Notes under the pieces: generated by a model
Told to the model about the DNA's origin: nothing
What the model saw: only the letters and a program-made list of their open reading frames with translations
Database searches by the model: none
Shown: positions 23,283-34,700 of the stretch, piece after piece
Position numbering within the stretch: the first letter of the stretch is position 1
Layout: every line of letters starts with the position of its first letter
Program-made: the position numbers and the translations under genes
NCBI GenBank assembly: GCA_012931725.1
Contig: CM022951.1
Coordinates: 38,408,428 to 38,472,427, forward strand
Length of the DNA: 64,000 bases
Origin: Litsea cubeba
Lineage: Eukaryota; Streptophyta; Magnoliopsida; Laurales; Lauraceae
Direction of reading: 5' to 3'

Positions 23283-25837
23283 ATGTCAGACAATGAAGTG
23301 TTGGTCATCTTCCACTATGATGGAGAGTTTGATTTTGATATTAACCGTCCGACCTACAAAGGTGGAAAACAAAAGATTAGGTATTTACCTACCGACATAA
23401 GTTACAACTATTTGCGAGACGTTGCACTTGAAGTATCTAAGTGGGAAGCACTCACTGACGTGCCAGCTTTACAGTACCTTTATCACGATGGATTTGCATT
23501 CTCATTGATTACCCTAGAAGAGGATGATGATATTAAGGTAATGTTTAGAGCATTGGAAAACAATACGAATGGTTTGTATTTATATGTTAGTAAAGGAACA
23601 AATCCAGCAGCTAGCAACAGAGAAGAAAAACCTATGTAAGTGAGTTTCTTCTATTTATTTAATGTAAGTCGAGTTTTTAATACAATTTCTTACAATTTCA
23701 TTTGTTATGAATTGAAAGGTTGCAACGTACGCCTTTCCATGGTCCAAGCGAAGACAATTCTTGTGCGTTGAGGGAGAAACACAAAGAGAAAGAGGTAGTA
23801 CATGCAACTCCTGTCCAAGAATTTCCGACAGTCAACCTCCATGAAGATAATGATATTGAGTTCTCGGGAGCACCCAATCATGTTGTCATTGATCAAAGTA
23901 TAGGAGCTTATCATGTCGTTGATGAAATAATGTATGATCCAAACGTTGAAGATGAGATAGCGTCTGATAGATGTGAACTTGAACAAGTGGGTAGAAATAC
24001 AACAACTGTTTCCAACAAAGAACAAAATCAAGCTGCCAAAAATAAAAATCTGGAGGATTCATACAAAGCCGTGGATGTTAATATTGAGGACACAATGGTT
24101 CCTGAAGAGTACTTGATTGAAACGTATCAAAATTCTGCACGGGATATGTGGATAGGGCGGAAGTTTTCAGATCGTGACACATTCAGAAGAACGTTGGCGA
24201 AGTTTGCAATTTACAATAATTTCAGTCTGAAGCACTTGAAGACCAATCGCACTAATGTTACGGCACGTTGCAGTGGTCAGAGTTGCCCTTGGCGTATTCA
24301 TGCATCCATTATTGAATCTGGGCCACAGTTCCAAGTCCGTACATATAACTCTAACCATTGTTGCTCTAAACCGATGTTGGCAATGGCACATCGACAAGCT
24401 TCTTCAGAGCTAATTGCAGAGTACATAATGGATAGAGTCCGATCCAATAATGATTTGACACCGAAAGAGATTATTAATGATTTTCAAATGGAGTTTGGTT
24501 GTCGTATTACTTACAGAAAGGCTCATAAAGCGAAAGACATTGCCCTTCGATTGATCCGTGGATCATATGAGGAGTCATTCCAAAATCTTCCTCTTTATTG
24601 TAAAGAATTGCAGATGATGAATCCTGGTACGATTACAAATATTGAAATAAATGATGATGATACTTTTAAGAGGTTCTTTTGGTCTTTCGGCCCGTGCATT
24701 CGATCTTTTCAGACTTCATTGAGGCCAGTGATTGCAGTTGATGGTTCACATTTACGTGGCAAATATCCTGGTGTATTATTAGTGGCTGTGACGTATGATG
24801 CGGATCAAAAATTATTTCCCATTGCCTTTGCCTTTGCAGAAGCCGAGCGTCGTGAGAGTTGGGAGTGGTTTTTTGCAAATCTAAGCTTGGCATTGGGCGA
24901 GCCTATGAATTTGACCGTTGTCTCTGACCGAATGAAAGGTCTCATTCCTGCGCTGATGAACATCATTCCTAGTGCAAGGCACTGCTTTTGTTGTCGTCAT
25001 ATAGCTGAAAATATCAAAAGCAACTTCAAAGATGGTGCTATTGTCCGAAAATTCTGGTGTGCTGCAAAGGCTTACAGACCCTGTGAGTACGAGGCATTTT
25101 TAAATGATATCCGGGATGTTGACGTTTCAGCATACAACTACATCAAGGCAATTGGAAAAGAGCATTGGTCAAATGCATTTGTAGAAGGGCGTCGTTATGA
25201 TATGCTCACCAGCAACGCCGCTGAATGCACAAATAGCCTACTTAAAGACACCAGAATGCTACCTGTAACAAAGCAGGTAGAGGAAATTCGTGCGAAACTG
25301 ATGGAGTTCTACCAAAGGCGTAGTCTATATTCAGAAACTATTAATTCTCGGTTAACTCCTTACGCAGAACGGATTCTTAGTCAAGGGTTCGAGGAATCTC
25401 GCAGACTTCATGTCCGTGTTGCTGGACTTGTTGAATTCCAGGTTCAATCAACAGAATTCATTGATGTAGTACATCTCGATCAAAGAGTATGCACATGTCG
25501 CCAATGGCAAATATTGGGTATCCCGTGCTCGCACGCAATAGCCGCAATGCAGCTGAGAAACAAGTGTCCGTATGACTTCTGTGAGCATTGGTTCCTGACA
25601 GAAACCTATCGACTCACGTACAATGAGGTTTTGCATGCTACTCGAGATATAAGACAATGGGATCATACGCCAGTTGAAATTGTTTTGCCTCCACATGCAT
25701 CCAAGCAACCTGGGCGACCAAAAAAAAATAGAATTCGCACAGAGGATAGGGACAGGCAGCGTAGGCAAGTAACATGTTCTAACTGTAAAGAGAAGGGACA
25801 CAACCGACAGAGATGTCGCAATCCACCAGTGCAGTAG
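23283..25837 (+). CDS. MULE transposase (MURA-like), apparently intact
   Basis: Two exons, 23283-23635 and 23719-25837, joined across an 83-bp GT-AG intron (ccTAT|gtaagt ... ttgaaag|GTTG); 824 codons with stop, 823 aa. It catalyses cut-and-paste movement of its element in the nucleus. Residues 1-118 form a PB1-like MULE N-terminus (FHYDGEFDFD). About 260-340 is the MuDR DNA-binding domain with a Cys/His finger (RCSGQSCPWR...NSNHC). The MULE catalytic domain follows: D459 (VDGSHL), D521 (VVSDRMKG), E620 (NAAECTNS), with the CxxH insert typical of the family. A SWIM finger lies at C709/C711/C721/H723 and a CCHC knuckle at C804/C807/H812/C817, after a GRPKK AT-hook-like word. All key residues are present, no stops. 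The start could be further upstream if a leader exon exists. Confidence 0.93.
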
Positions 25838-26148
25838 TATTTTGAATATGAAAATTACCAAGCACGTGTCTTATTTTGTGTGATATTCTGATATTCTAAT
25901 GTAGGAAAGTAACATGTCTCAAACTGTATAGAGAGATGGAATATGTTCAGAGATGTCATAATCCACTTAGCATATATTTTGGTGTAGATGGATGTTTAAC
26001 TGACTGTCAAATGATCTCTTTGATAGATATTTCTTATACATATTTTTGGGGTTAATGGATATTTTTGATAAGTAACATTCATGTAGTACCTTATGTGTTT
26101 GTTTAAACTCTATTTGGAGTAGTAATATCTCAGCCAAAAGTTTCAGGT

Positions 26149-27091
26149 GAGCGGGGATGTCCCCATCCACAATATTGTAGTGTGCGGGGATATCCCCGTC
26201 CCAACTGAAACCACCTTGAGAGACAGTACTTTGGTGTGCGGGGATATCCCCGCTCACAGCACTAACTTATGCAGGAATATCCCTGTTCAAATCAATAATT
26301 TTGGCAGGGATATCCCCGCCATAACTGAAACCAGTCATTGAGAGAAAGCACACACAGTGCGCTGGTAGGTGAGGATATCCCCACTCACAACACTAACAGA
26401 AGCAGGGATATCCCCGCCCTAACTGAAACCAGTCATTGAGAGAAAGCACTCACAGTGCGCTGGTAGACGAGGATATCCCCACTCACAACACTAACAGAAG
26501 CAGGGATATCCCCGCCCTAACTGAATCCAGTCATTGAGAGAAAGCACTCACAGTGCGCTGGTAGGCGAGGATATCCCCACTCACAACACTAACAAAAGCA
26601 GGGATATCCCCGCCCAACTGAAACCATTCATTGAGAGAAAGCACACACAGTGCGCTGGTAGGCGAGGATATCCCCACTCACAACACTAACAGAAGCAGGG
26701 ATATCCCCGCCCAACTGAAACCATTCATTGAGAGAAAGCACACACAGTGCGCTGGTAGGCGAGGATATCCCCACTCACAACACTAACAGAAGCAGGGATA
26801 TCCCCGCCCAACTGAAACCATTCATTGAGAGAAAGCACACACAGTGCGCTGGTAGGCGAGGATATCCCCACTCTGTGCACTAACAGAAGCAGGGATATCC
26901 CCGTTCATATCACTAATTTGGACGGGGCTATCCCTGTCCGAACTGAAACCATCTTGAAGGACTGTATTCTGGTTTGCGGGGATATCCCCTCTCACAGCAC
27001 TAACACGGATAGGGATATCCCCTTCCAAAACACTGTCATTGGCGGGGATATCCCCGCCCACAAGACAACCCCTGCGTGGATATCCCTGTCT
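26149..27091. repeat. Array of about 22 GGGGATATCCCC palindromes
   Basis: Between the 3' ends of the two MULE genes. Copies of G(C/A)(G/A)GGGATATCCCC(G/A)C occur about every 40-55 bp: for example at 26184, 26238, 26304, 26402, 26500, 26985 and 27044. In the middle, a larger unit of 97-98 bp with two palindromes is repeated six times (starts gaggatatcc at 26371, 26469, 26567, 26664, 26761, 26858), separated by tcacaacactaacagaag and the block from aactgaaacca to gtgcgctggta. The core is symmetric (EcoRV site GATATC); spacers at the edges of the array differ, the palindrome does not. Same word at both TIR inner edges and once in the protease gene (about 28532). Role unknown; binding sites for the transposase or a host factor are possible. 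Confidence 0.95.
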
Positions 27092-27449
27092 AATCTATAA
27101 GAGAAATGCATCTCTACAACTTATGAACTTCTTCATAAAACCTGTATCAAAGGTAGTCATGCTACTTCACATTCACATCAACCAACAAGTTGCTTAACAA
27201 TCACACATTCGTCCATCAATGGTAGACATTCACATTCACATTTACAACCATCAATTAACAACTGTCTATACACATCAGTTTGTCTTTGTCAAGAAAGGAT
27301 CTACACATAATATTTGTCTCTGACTAGAAAGGATATGCACATTTAATTTTACAAAACCATGTCAGACTGTGTCAACTGAATATACATGCAAATTGACCAT
27401 ACAAAAAAAAATTTGGTCAATTCCTGACAATAAGTTGGATGTCAATTTC
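27092..27449. other. 3' flank of the PMD-ULP1 gene
   Basis: Non-coding, low complexity in AC-rich words (cacattcacatt). It should hold the 3' UTR of the minus-strand gene. Confidence 0.45.
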
Positions 27450-30400
27450 TTAGTCTAAAGCAGTTAAATCCAATCTATAGGAGTTAAGCACCCAGGTCCT
27501 TTTGAATATCTCCAGAACTATTTTGCTCCGATAAAATGGAATGTCAGCTTGTGTGAACTTGAGTGGTTTTCTGAAAATGCAGTGTTCGGCGAAAGCACAT
27601 GCGAAGACCCCACAGTCGTTCCCATTGTCTTGGTGTGGGATGTCCATCTTTTCTTTGAAGGTCCAGACGAAAGGATCATTCCAACCATGAGCCGCAAATT
27701 TATGAGTTAGCCAACCAACCTGGGGAGTTTCAAATTAGAATATTAGTTGCAAGTAGTTAGAGAATAAATTGTATCAAGATAGTACAATGCATACTTACAA
27801 ATTCCTTGCAAGTAGTTAGAGAATAATGATCACTTGTTGAGCTATTGTAAAATTCCCAAACTGCCTCATCTGGGTAACCGACCAGCAAGCTGAAGTGATC
27901 AATGTGATGCAGCAAAAACACTAATGTTTTACTTTCCTTCATATCCATCACATTTGTACCATTCAGACCAAAGGCAAGGGGCTCCGTTTGACGGTGTCCT
28001 TCTTTCCACATACTCTGTATAATTTGGTAATAAGATATATTATTGTAAAATTCAAGCTTTCGTAGTTTATAAATCGCTATCATATACAATTAACTTACAC
28101 AAATGCTTGGATCCGCAAGATATGCAGTGTCACACATGTCTCTTAAACAAGCAAACCAATAGTAGATAATATTTGTGTCCAGCCATTTGCCTTCTTCCAA
28201 GGCATCATGCAATACGTTACTATCTACCAGCGTGCAAATCACATCCAATTCCTGCTTCCTGTAGAAATATACATAGAAGATTTTTCATAACTCATAAATA
28301 TAATACAAAAGCACTAACATAAGGCAATGGAAGCTCACCTGAATTTATAATAATCCTTAAACCCATTGAGTAGCTCACTGTCCTGACTATCAAAATGGCA
28401 CTCGGTGTGATGAATTGTGTGAGAATAACCATCAAATTTCTGAGGAACCTTCCTCGTACGCGGCAACCGCTTAATTCTCCACACCAAAGACTTTATATCA
28501 CTTTTTGATGGTGAAAGAATTATCGCCTGAGATATCCCCGCATGTGCAGGTGTGGAGAGGATTTCACACAGTTCCGGCTGATTTGTGATGGTACATTTAG
28601 GGGATAACACATCCCTAATTGGAGGAAGCTCGTGGGATGAGAATTGTGGACTACATAATGACAATGGTGGCCGGGTCTCATCTATCATTATATTTATTGG
28701 GGAAAGCGATTTTCGAGAACTTGGCTCTTTACGGACAGCCTTTCGAATTCGCTTTGGCGTACGATCCTATAAATGATACAAATATTTCTCAAAGAGTGGT
28801 GAAATGGTCTAATGCAGAAAAAAAAAAAAAAAACAATGCATACTTACAAATTTGATATACCTGTTCCATGTCCGAGTCCGAAGAAGAGCTATTACATTTT
28901 TCCATGCTGAAGTTCTCGAAGGTAGCAGCGAAAGCACCCCTGAAAGTTTCAATCTTCTTGTGCAGCTTGCTAGCAAATTCTTCAAGACTAATTTTCTTTC
29001 GGACAGCCCTATCTAATGATCTCTTCAATGTGTCAAGAAACATGTTAACCTGCACAAATTCATGAAGGCATTTAGGGAAAATTGTCCTTACAGGCATAAT
29101 ATAAAAAATGGATATTAGAAAGGAATAGGGATATACATGATCATTTGATGGTCTAGCTCCCTGCGATGTTTCAGCTTCTTGTTGAGGAACATCCGATTTA
29201 GCTTTCCTCTCGTCTTCTGAAATGGGTTCTCGCCTATAGTGGCCTATACGCATCTGCGTGTTGGGGATATACCACTTGAAATATTCATCTGTATGACTTG
29301 AGGACGCATCCTTCTGTCCTTGTAATATCGCATCTACTCTTGCCTCCCACATAGAAGATACTTCAGGCGGAATATGTGTATAGTCCTTAGATATCCTTTC
29401 AACCTTTTCCACCCTTAGTAGAGGCATCCGAAAAGCTGGAGGTACCACTTGACTCAGCCCAAATTGCTTCATGACACGATTAGAGTTATGGTACTCCATG
29501 ATCCAATAATGAATCAAGATTGTATTTGACATGAACAATCGTCGATCAACTTCTGGTACATACTGAGTAAATTTCTTCACATAAGTAGCATATGGCATCC
29601 AAGCAAACTGCAACAAATAAAAATGAAACTTAATAGAAGGAATAAAGTGTTAGTAGTTATTGTTTGCAAATCAACAACTTAACATATTCATTCATGATAG
29701 ATAAATTACCGAGTCTGATGTCATACTGTTCAATTGATGACGGACATATTTTATAGTAGTCAGAGCTTTATATCCATCCAACCTTGCCTCCCATGTTTTG
29801 AACAGTGGAAACTTAATGTCTTTCTTCCAACTATCCTTTGGGGTAGGACACCGACCAATGGACATGCGAGAGTAGGCCCATATCTACCACGCACATTATG
29901 CACATAATCAATATCATGAGTATAGTTTTAAATAAGACAACACATTGCACAAGGTTAAGAGTTATTGTAGTATACTTGTAAAAGCTGCAGTGGTCCAGTT
30001 AGGGTCTTGAAGTGGACGGTGGAAGACTTTTTTTTATTTTTGTCCTTCCCATCAAGTGTAGCTAAGTCTTCTCCACTCTCATTTCTATCAGCTGTCCACT
30101 TTACAGCCTTTGCCAGCATTCTGTACAGGTTAGCAAGACATGCCGGCCCCCAGGCATATGGCCTGAACTTTCTAAATAGTTCGAGTAGGTAAGCTGGTCC
30201 TCTAGTGCCCGATCCGTTCATAAAAATCTGTCCAGCTACCAAATGAAACAAAAAGGCCCTTGTGTTGCAAATCTCGACTTCTTTTGACAATTTTACATTC
30301 TTCTCCGGAGGCAAGAAATTTTCCTCTATCCACTTTAATTTTATACAAAGCCCTTGTGTGTCCACCTCTGGCTGCGGTGAAATTTTAAGAAGATCTTCAC

Positions 30401-30893
30401 ATAAACTAACCACCTTCTCACTTGGATGAGTCCATCCAACAACTGGTTCACCTTCGATCGGTAAACCATATATGTAGGCCACGTCTTCCAAAGTAACTGT
30501 GGCCTCCCCGAAAGGAAAATGAAATGTATTTGTCTCGGGTCTCCACCTTTCTATAAGACCTGTTATTAATGCATGGTCTATTCTCATCTCATCTATCTCT
30601 GCAAGATGATGCAAACCAGTCCGCCTCACATAACCCAATTGTGTCTTGTTCAATTTCCATATTGACTTTTTTGGGTTAGAAGTGATACATCTATAGCGCC
30701 CTAGTTCCTATCAACACCAATAATGTGAAAGAAAAAGATAACGAATAAGGACAAATACTATATTTAATCACGTATCAATATAATGAGATAAAGATTCATG
30801 ATATACCACTCCGTGTGAGATCCCTTCAGATATATGATTCTGTTGTTCATATAGAAGGATATTTTCAGTTCCCTTAGGTCTTTTTTCTTCCAT
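27450..30893 (-). CDS. PMD-ULP1 fusion gene carried by the MULE, intact, 9 exons
   Basis: My exon model (minus): 30893-30807, 30707-29976, 29883-29710, 29607-29137, 29049-28861, 28766-28339, 28258-28099, 28014-27799, 27719-27450. All introns are GT-AG, the phases fit, and 909 codons with stop stay open (908 aa). Residues about 40-350 are a plant mobile domain (YVRRTGLHHL, FPFGEATVTLEDVAYIYGLP, WAYSRM). A charged linker with RTPKRIRKAVRK follows. The C-terminus is a C48/ULP1-type cysteine protease: H787 (HIDHFSLLVGY), N804 (VWEFYNSS) where most ULP1 proteins have Asp, Q849 and C855 (HQDNGNDCGVFAC). Such proteases remove SUMO; the real substrate here is unknown. The gene converges on the transposase gene. 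MULE-borne ULP genes and PMD genes are known in plants; this gene looks functional. Confidence 0.9.
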
Positions 30894-32158
30894 CTGCATG
30901 TATGAATCATCAATTATATAGTACATGATAATGAACCAAGTCTTCTAAAAGCAGTTCATCATTGTGTTGCATATGGCACAAAATACAAATATTGCTCTAT
31001 GTACTTTAGAGGAGCTTCTGATGTTTTGAACACACATACAAATATTGCTCTACCTTTCTTCTCTCATCTGAAAAATTCCTTACACTAGAAAGAAATAATG
31101 TTGTTGCTCATGGAAAAGCCTATCGACAAGCATATAACCAAGCATTGAAAAACAAAAATCAATATTATAACCAAGCATTGAAAAGCATATAACCAAGCAT
31201 TGAAAAACATAGCACTAGCAGAGCATCTGTTTATTGTGTAATGTGTAAGTGGTGTTAGCCAAACCAACCACATGGCCCACTTAACCTATCAAACTTCCAA
31301 TCATGATAGATTATAATCTTTCCTCTGTATCTATCTCCGTCATGTAATTAGACCTCTTTCTTGTAGGATCTTGATGAGGCCTCTCTATACAATCCCTGTT
31401 AGGTAAGATCTCATCAGCCTTAAAAATTAAACTATAAATATACCATCAATACAACATTCCTATATATGTTGGGTCATAGAATCTTGTCATTGTATCAGAG
31501 CTTTTGATCCCACTAGCTCTCGATGTTTTTTTTTTTTTTTTTCTATCAAATCATTCAGCATATGAACTAATGGATAGGTCTGTGTGCCGTCAACCTGTTG
31601 GCTTTGCTACAAATCTATGAAGTTTTCAGACCTTCTGTTCTTTGTAGAACCATGTGGATCTGCTAAATGTGATGTTTTTCCGGTGTGTGGTGGAAGTACA
31701 AAATGAAAATCCATACTCTGATTGGTCCAAGGGCCCTTGAGGTTTATTAGCTAACCTTGATTTGCCAAAGGATTCTGACCTAATATGGCGAGGTGCATGC
31801 AGCGACGATGGATCACTGTTTTCTTCTTCCTCTGACGTTCTGGAACGAGTTTCGTAATCAGACCAGGATGCAACACCCTGCTGCCTCTGTTCTACTCTAT
31901 CTCCGGCGAGATGGAACCGGCTGCAAGAACCGTTGTCCGGCAACGTGAGGCGCAACCAGAGAATCCCGTTCTCTTCTTCAATCGATAACCCAGATGAGAA
32001 GAAGCCGAATGAGAAGAAGAATCGAGAACCCAGAAGATGGAACCCTTGATTCTGCAAGGAAAACCCAGAAGAGAAGAAGTCGAATGAAAAAGGGGGAAAA
32101 GGAGAAAACGTTGAATGGGAAAACGGGGGAAAAGGGCAAAAGGTTTGTTTCTTTTAAG
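30894..32158 (-). other. Upstream region of the PMD-ULP1 gene in the MULE
   Basis: Presumed promoter and leader of the minus-strand gene. It holds a threefold short repeat, ataaccaagcattgaaaa (31133-31206), a short copia LTR remnant (31253-31503) and a GAAGAA-rich part (31960-32130) that may be 5' leader. No other ORF is supported. Confidence 0.45.
31253..31503 (+). mobile_element. Remnant of a short Ty1/copia-type or TRIM LTR with PBS
   Basis: TGTTAGCCAAACC...AGAATCTTGTCA (237 bp) has TG...CA ends and a TATA box (TATAAATA, 31433-31440), and is followed at once by TTGTATCAGAGCTT, one base off the initiator-Met tRNA PBS TGGTATCAGAGC. I see no second LTR nearby, so it is a fragment. It is on the strand opposite to the PMD-ULP1 gene, about 360 bp upstream of its start codon. 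Confidence 0.6.
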
Positions 32159-32303
32159 GGATATGAGCAGGGATATCCCCACTTAAAAAAAAAGTTAAAA
32201 AAAATACCCAACAGGGCCTTTGGGACTAATGTGGTCTTTATGAGAAGTTGATGGTGCTTTTAGTTTTTAAGAAGTCTTGAAGGATTTTTTTGGTAAAATC
32301 CTC
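32159..32303 (-). repeat. Right TIR of the MULE
   Basis: Inverted copy of 22223-22395, ending GGTAAAATCCTC. One palindrome (GCAGGGATATCCCCAC, about 32168) sits just inside the TIR. Next to the palindrome the arm differs from the left one. Confidence 0.92.
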
Positions 32304-32312
32304 TATGAGCAT

Positions 32313-33320
32313 TTATGTCATGTATTTAAACTTGCTCTATTAATTTCACAGGGAATATCATCCGAAAGTTGTAGTACCTTGAAAGTTAGGAGAATCAGTC
32401 TCATTGATCTTGCAGGATGAGAAAGAAATAAGATAGATGGCACGGAGAGAGCACTCTCTTCTGTAGCTTGGGTATGATTTTGCAACCATTATGCTGCTCT
32501 ACAAGTTAAATTAGATCCCTTTGAGTAGATCGACTATGGAGCTTTGACAAAATGTCATCAGGGATAGCTTCTCTATGTAGATATAAGCAATTATGTAGCA
32601 GAGACCATGATAAATATATGGTTGAATGAGCCATGTTTTTATCAGATTTTAGTTAATCAATAAGATCCCATGGTATTTCAATGTGGTGCATTTGAAGCAG
32701 TTAGGCAACGAAAGAATTTAGCCTTTAAAGTGTCCTCGCAATTTAATTTAATTTTTCTGCAAATCCATAACTATTAAGACTGGTACAAACTACAAACAAG
32801 ACTGTTCTATACTATATATATTATTAATTTTTTTTAACATTAAGACTGTTATATGCTATTGTAATTCGAAATCCTGCATGTTGTCTATGATTTTTGTTAA
32901 AGATGACCGACATTGAATTGTGAATAATTTTCTGCAGGAATTAAAATTAATTTGAAAAATGTGCTTGGAGATGATGCATATGACATTGATGTAACTTTTT
33001 TTTATGACAGGAGGCTTTGATTGACAACTACAGTTGCACGTACCCATCACTAGTACTATAAAGGCAAAATTAGCGAAAGGTCACTATAAGTCAATATTTC
33101 CAGCCTCCAGTCCAAGGAAAAACTTTTTAAGGCCTATGGTCTACTCAGCTAGACAGTTTGCAGCAAAAGGTCACTGGATATGATTTTGATGACTGATTTG
33201 CCCTTTCAACTGTTTTTGGCATAAAATTTTAAAATTAAAAATTTTAAATCTGTTGTTCCCCCTTTTTCAAAAGTAGTCCCAAACCCCTAATCTCTGCAAA
33301 TCTGACCCCAAACACCTTCT
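32313..33320. other. Non-coding stretch right of the MULE
   Basis: No gene seen. The words agcgaaaggtcact (33073) and agcaaaaggtcact (33161) recur but I find no matching inverted end. Confidence 0.5.
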
Positions 33321-33870
33321 TCAGGAAGTTTTTAAACCCTCATTCGGAATCAAACCAGAGCGGATTCCTCCGCAGTGGCTGCAGAAGAGAGGCATCTTCA
33401 ACTGGGCGGTGCCGCCGGAATGCCTCTTGCTTCCGATCGGTGACCAGAGGATCGAGCGGTTGAGAGGGATGGACGGCGATCGTCTCCGATTGGACACCAG
33501 ACCGACAGGATCCAAGGACTCCTTCCGTATCGTAATCGGGTTGGAGTTTGAAAGTGGAGACGACGAGAGATCGCTCGGCGGGGACTCAGATGTTTCCTTT
33601 CGGTCCGGCATCTCTGGCAGCAGCGGCAGCGTTACGACTGCCACGTCGGGCTGCTGCTTCTCCTCTTTCCGGTGACCATTTTCATTTTGTAGATCTGGTG
33701 GTTTTGGGCGGTGGATCGGCCTTGCGGCTATCGGAGGCGATGATTCCAGGAGCAGAACCTCCCGAGACCGGTTTCGGCGCGATAGGCCTGAATCTGAGCA
33801 TGATCCGGTCGACCATCGACACACCTCCGCCGTAGCGCGACGTAGCAGCCTCCACCGATCTTCCATCCAT
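33321..33870 (-). pseudogene. Broken copy of a plant gene of unknown function (MLRFRPIAPKP family)
   Basis: From ATG 33870, the first frame gives MDGRSVEAATSRYGGG, then VDRIMLRFRPIAPKPVSGG, and stops at 33682. The next frame (from about 33750 to the TGA at 33321) continues with NENGHRKEE, VVTLPLLPEMPDRKE, a Ser-rich stretch and NRSILWSP. Both parts look like one plant-specific nuclear-type protein family that I know only by the LRFRPIAPKP and VVTLPLLPE words, so a frameshift lies between about 33682 and 33750, unless an undetected intron joins them. The GC content is well above its surroundings, as expected for captured exonic DNA. Confidence 0.5.
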
Positions 33871-33984
33871 CTCTCTCTCTCTCTCTCACTATAAAATGTT
33901 TTCTTTCCTCTTTTCTATGTATATGTTTTTTAAAGAAAAGAGATAGAGATACAATAACAGCACCGTATAGATAAAGGGACGAAT

Positions 33985-34108
33985 GGGGGGCTTGCGGAGG
34001 TCGCTGACGGAGCGGAGGCCGGAGATGGCGGCGCGAACTTTAGGGAAGCAGAGGGAGGGGTGGTCGGTGAGGTGGTTGTGGATGGGGATGATGTTGTAGA
34101 TCTCTTCT
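33985..34108 (-). pseudogene. Callose synthase (GSL/CALS) N-terminal fragment
   Basis: The minus strand reads EEIYNIIPIHNHLTDHP, then CFPKVRAAISGLRSVSDLRKPP. This matches the very conserved N-terminal part of plant callose synthases (YNIIP, DHPSL, PEVRAA, LR.LRKPP). About 40 codons remain, with no start, catalytic part or clear splice sites. It ends on both sides in unrelated sequence. It is a captured or relic fragment, in the same orientation as the broken gene at 33321. Confidence 0.8.
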
Positions 34109-34700
34109 AGCAATCTTGCAAATATCATGTTGACTATGAACTGAAGATTGATTTTGATGAATTGCACCATCAGTACCTTTATCTGATGCTCCTTGTTCTT
34201 GGTCTTTTTTAAATGAGAATTGTAGTAAGCATACAGTATGTTATTTCTAACATGTTTATTACGATTTCATGAGTAGATCATTCGTTATTATTACCTGTGG
34301 GATTGTCTATGGAGCCTACAATCGCGGACAAAGATCGAGAACCTGAATTGACTGTTGTCGTTGTCATACTTCTTTGAGTTGGGGATTGATATCTTGATGC
34401 ACGTAAATCTCAAAGCTTCATTATTCTTTGTCTTCTAGCAATCTTGCAAATATTATGTTGACTATGAACTGAAGATTGATTTTGATGAATTGCACCATCA
34501 GTACCTTTATCTGATGCTCCTTGTTCTTGGCCTTTTTTAAATGAGAATTGTAGCAAGCGTACAGTATGTTATTTGTAACACGTTTATTATCATTTCATGA
34601 GTAGACCATTCATTATTATTACCTATGAGATTTTCTATGGAGCCTATAATCGCGGACAAAGATCGAGAACCTGAATTGGCTATTGTCGTCGCTACAGAAG
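34106..34700. repeat. Tandem duplication, period 328 bp
   Basis: tctagcaatcttgcaaat starts at 34106 and 34434; about 265 bp following each are over 90% alike (gatgctccttgttcttgg, gcggacaaagatcgagaacctg). The left copy starts exactly at the edge of the callose synthase fragment. Non-coding. Confidence 0.88.

Larger units (their letters stand above)
22223..32303 (+). mobile_element. Complete Mutator-like element (MULE), 10.1 kb, two genes
   Basis: Inverted ends GAGGATTTTACCAAAAAAATCC are flanked by the perfect 9-bp TSD TATGAGCAT (22214-22222 and 32304-32312), the TSD length of Mutator elements. The TIRs run about 145-150 bp and are roughly 90% alike. Inside: transposase gene on the plus strand (23283-25837), a palindrome array (26149-27091), and a PMD-ULP1 gene on the minus strand (30893-27450). 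The two genes converge, like mudrA and mudrB of maize MuDR, but the partner is a ULP-type protease gene, as in the Kaonashi-type MULEs known from other plants. Both genes read through without a break, so the element may be autonomous. Confidence 0.95.

Noticed and set aside
23705..24031. 108-aa minus-strand ORF over the transposase
   Set aside because: Shadow of the transposase exon 2 frame.
26149..27091. Regular repeats with spacers, like a CRISPR array
   Set aside because: The sequence is plant nuclear DNA inside a MULE. Repeats are short palindromes with variable edges, the spacers themselves repeat in a 97-98-bp unit, and there are no cas genes.
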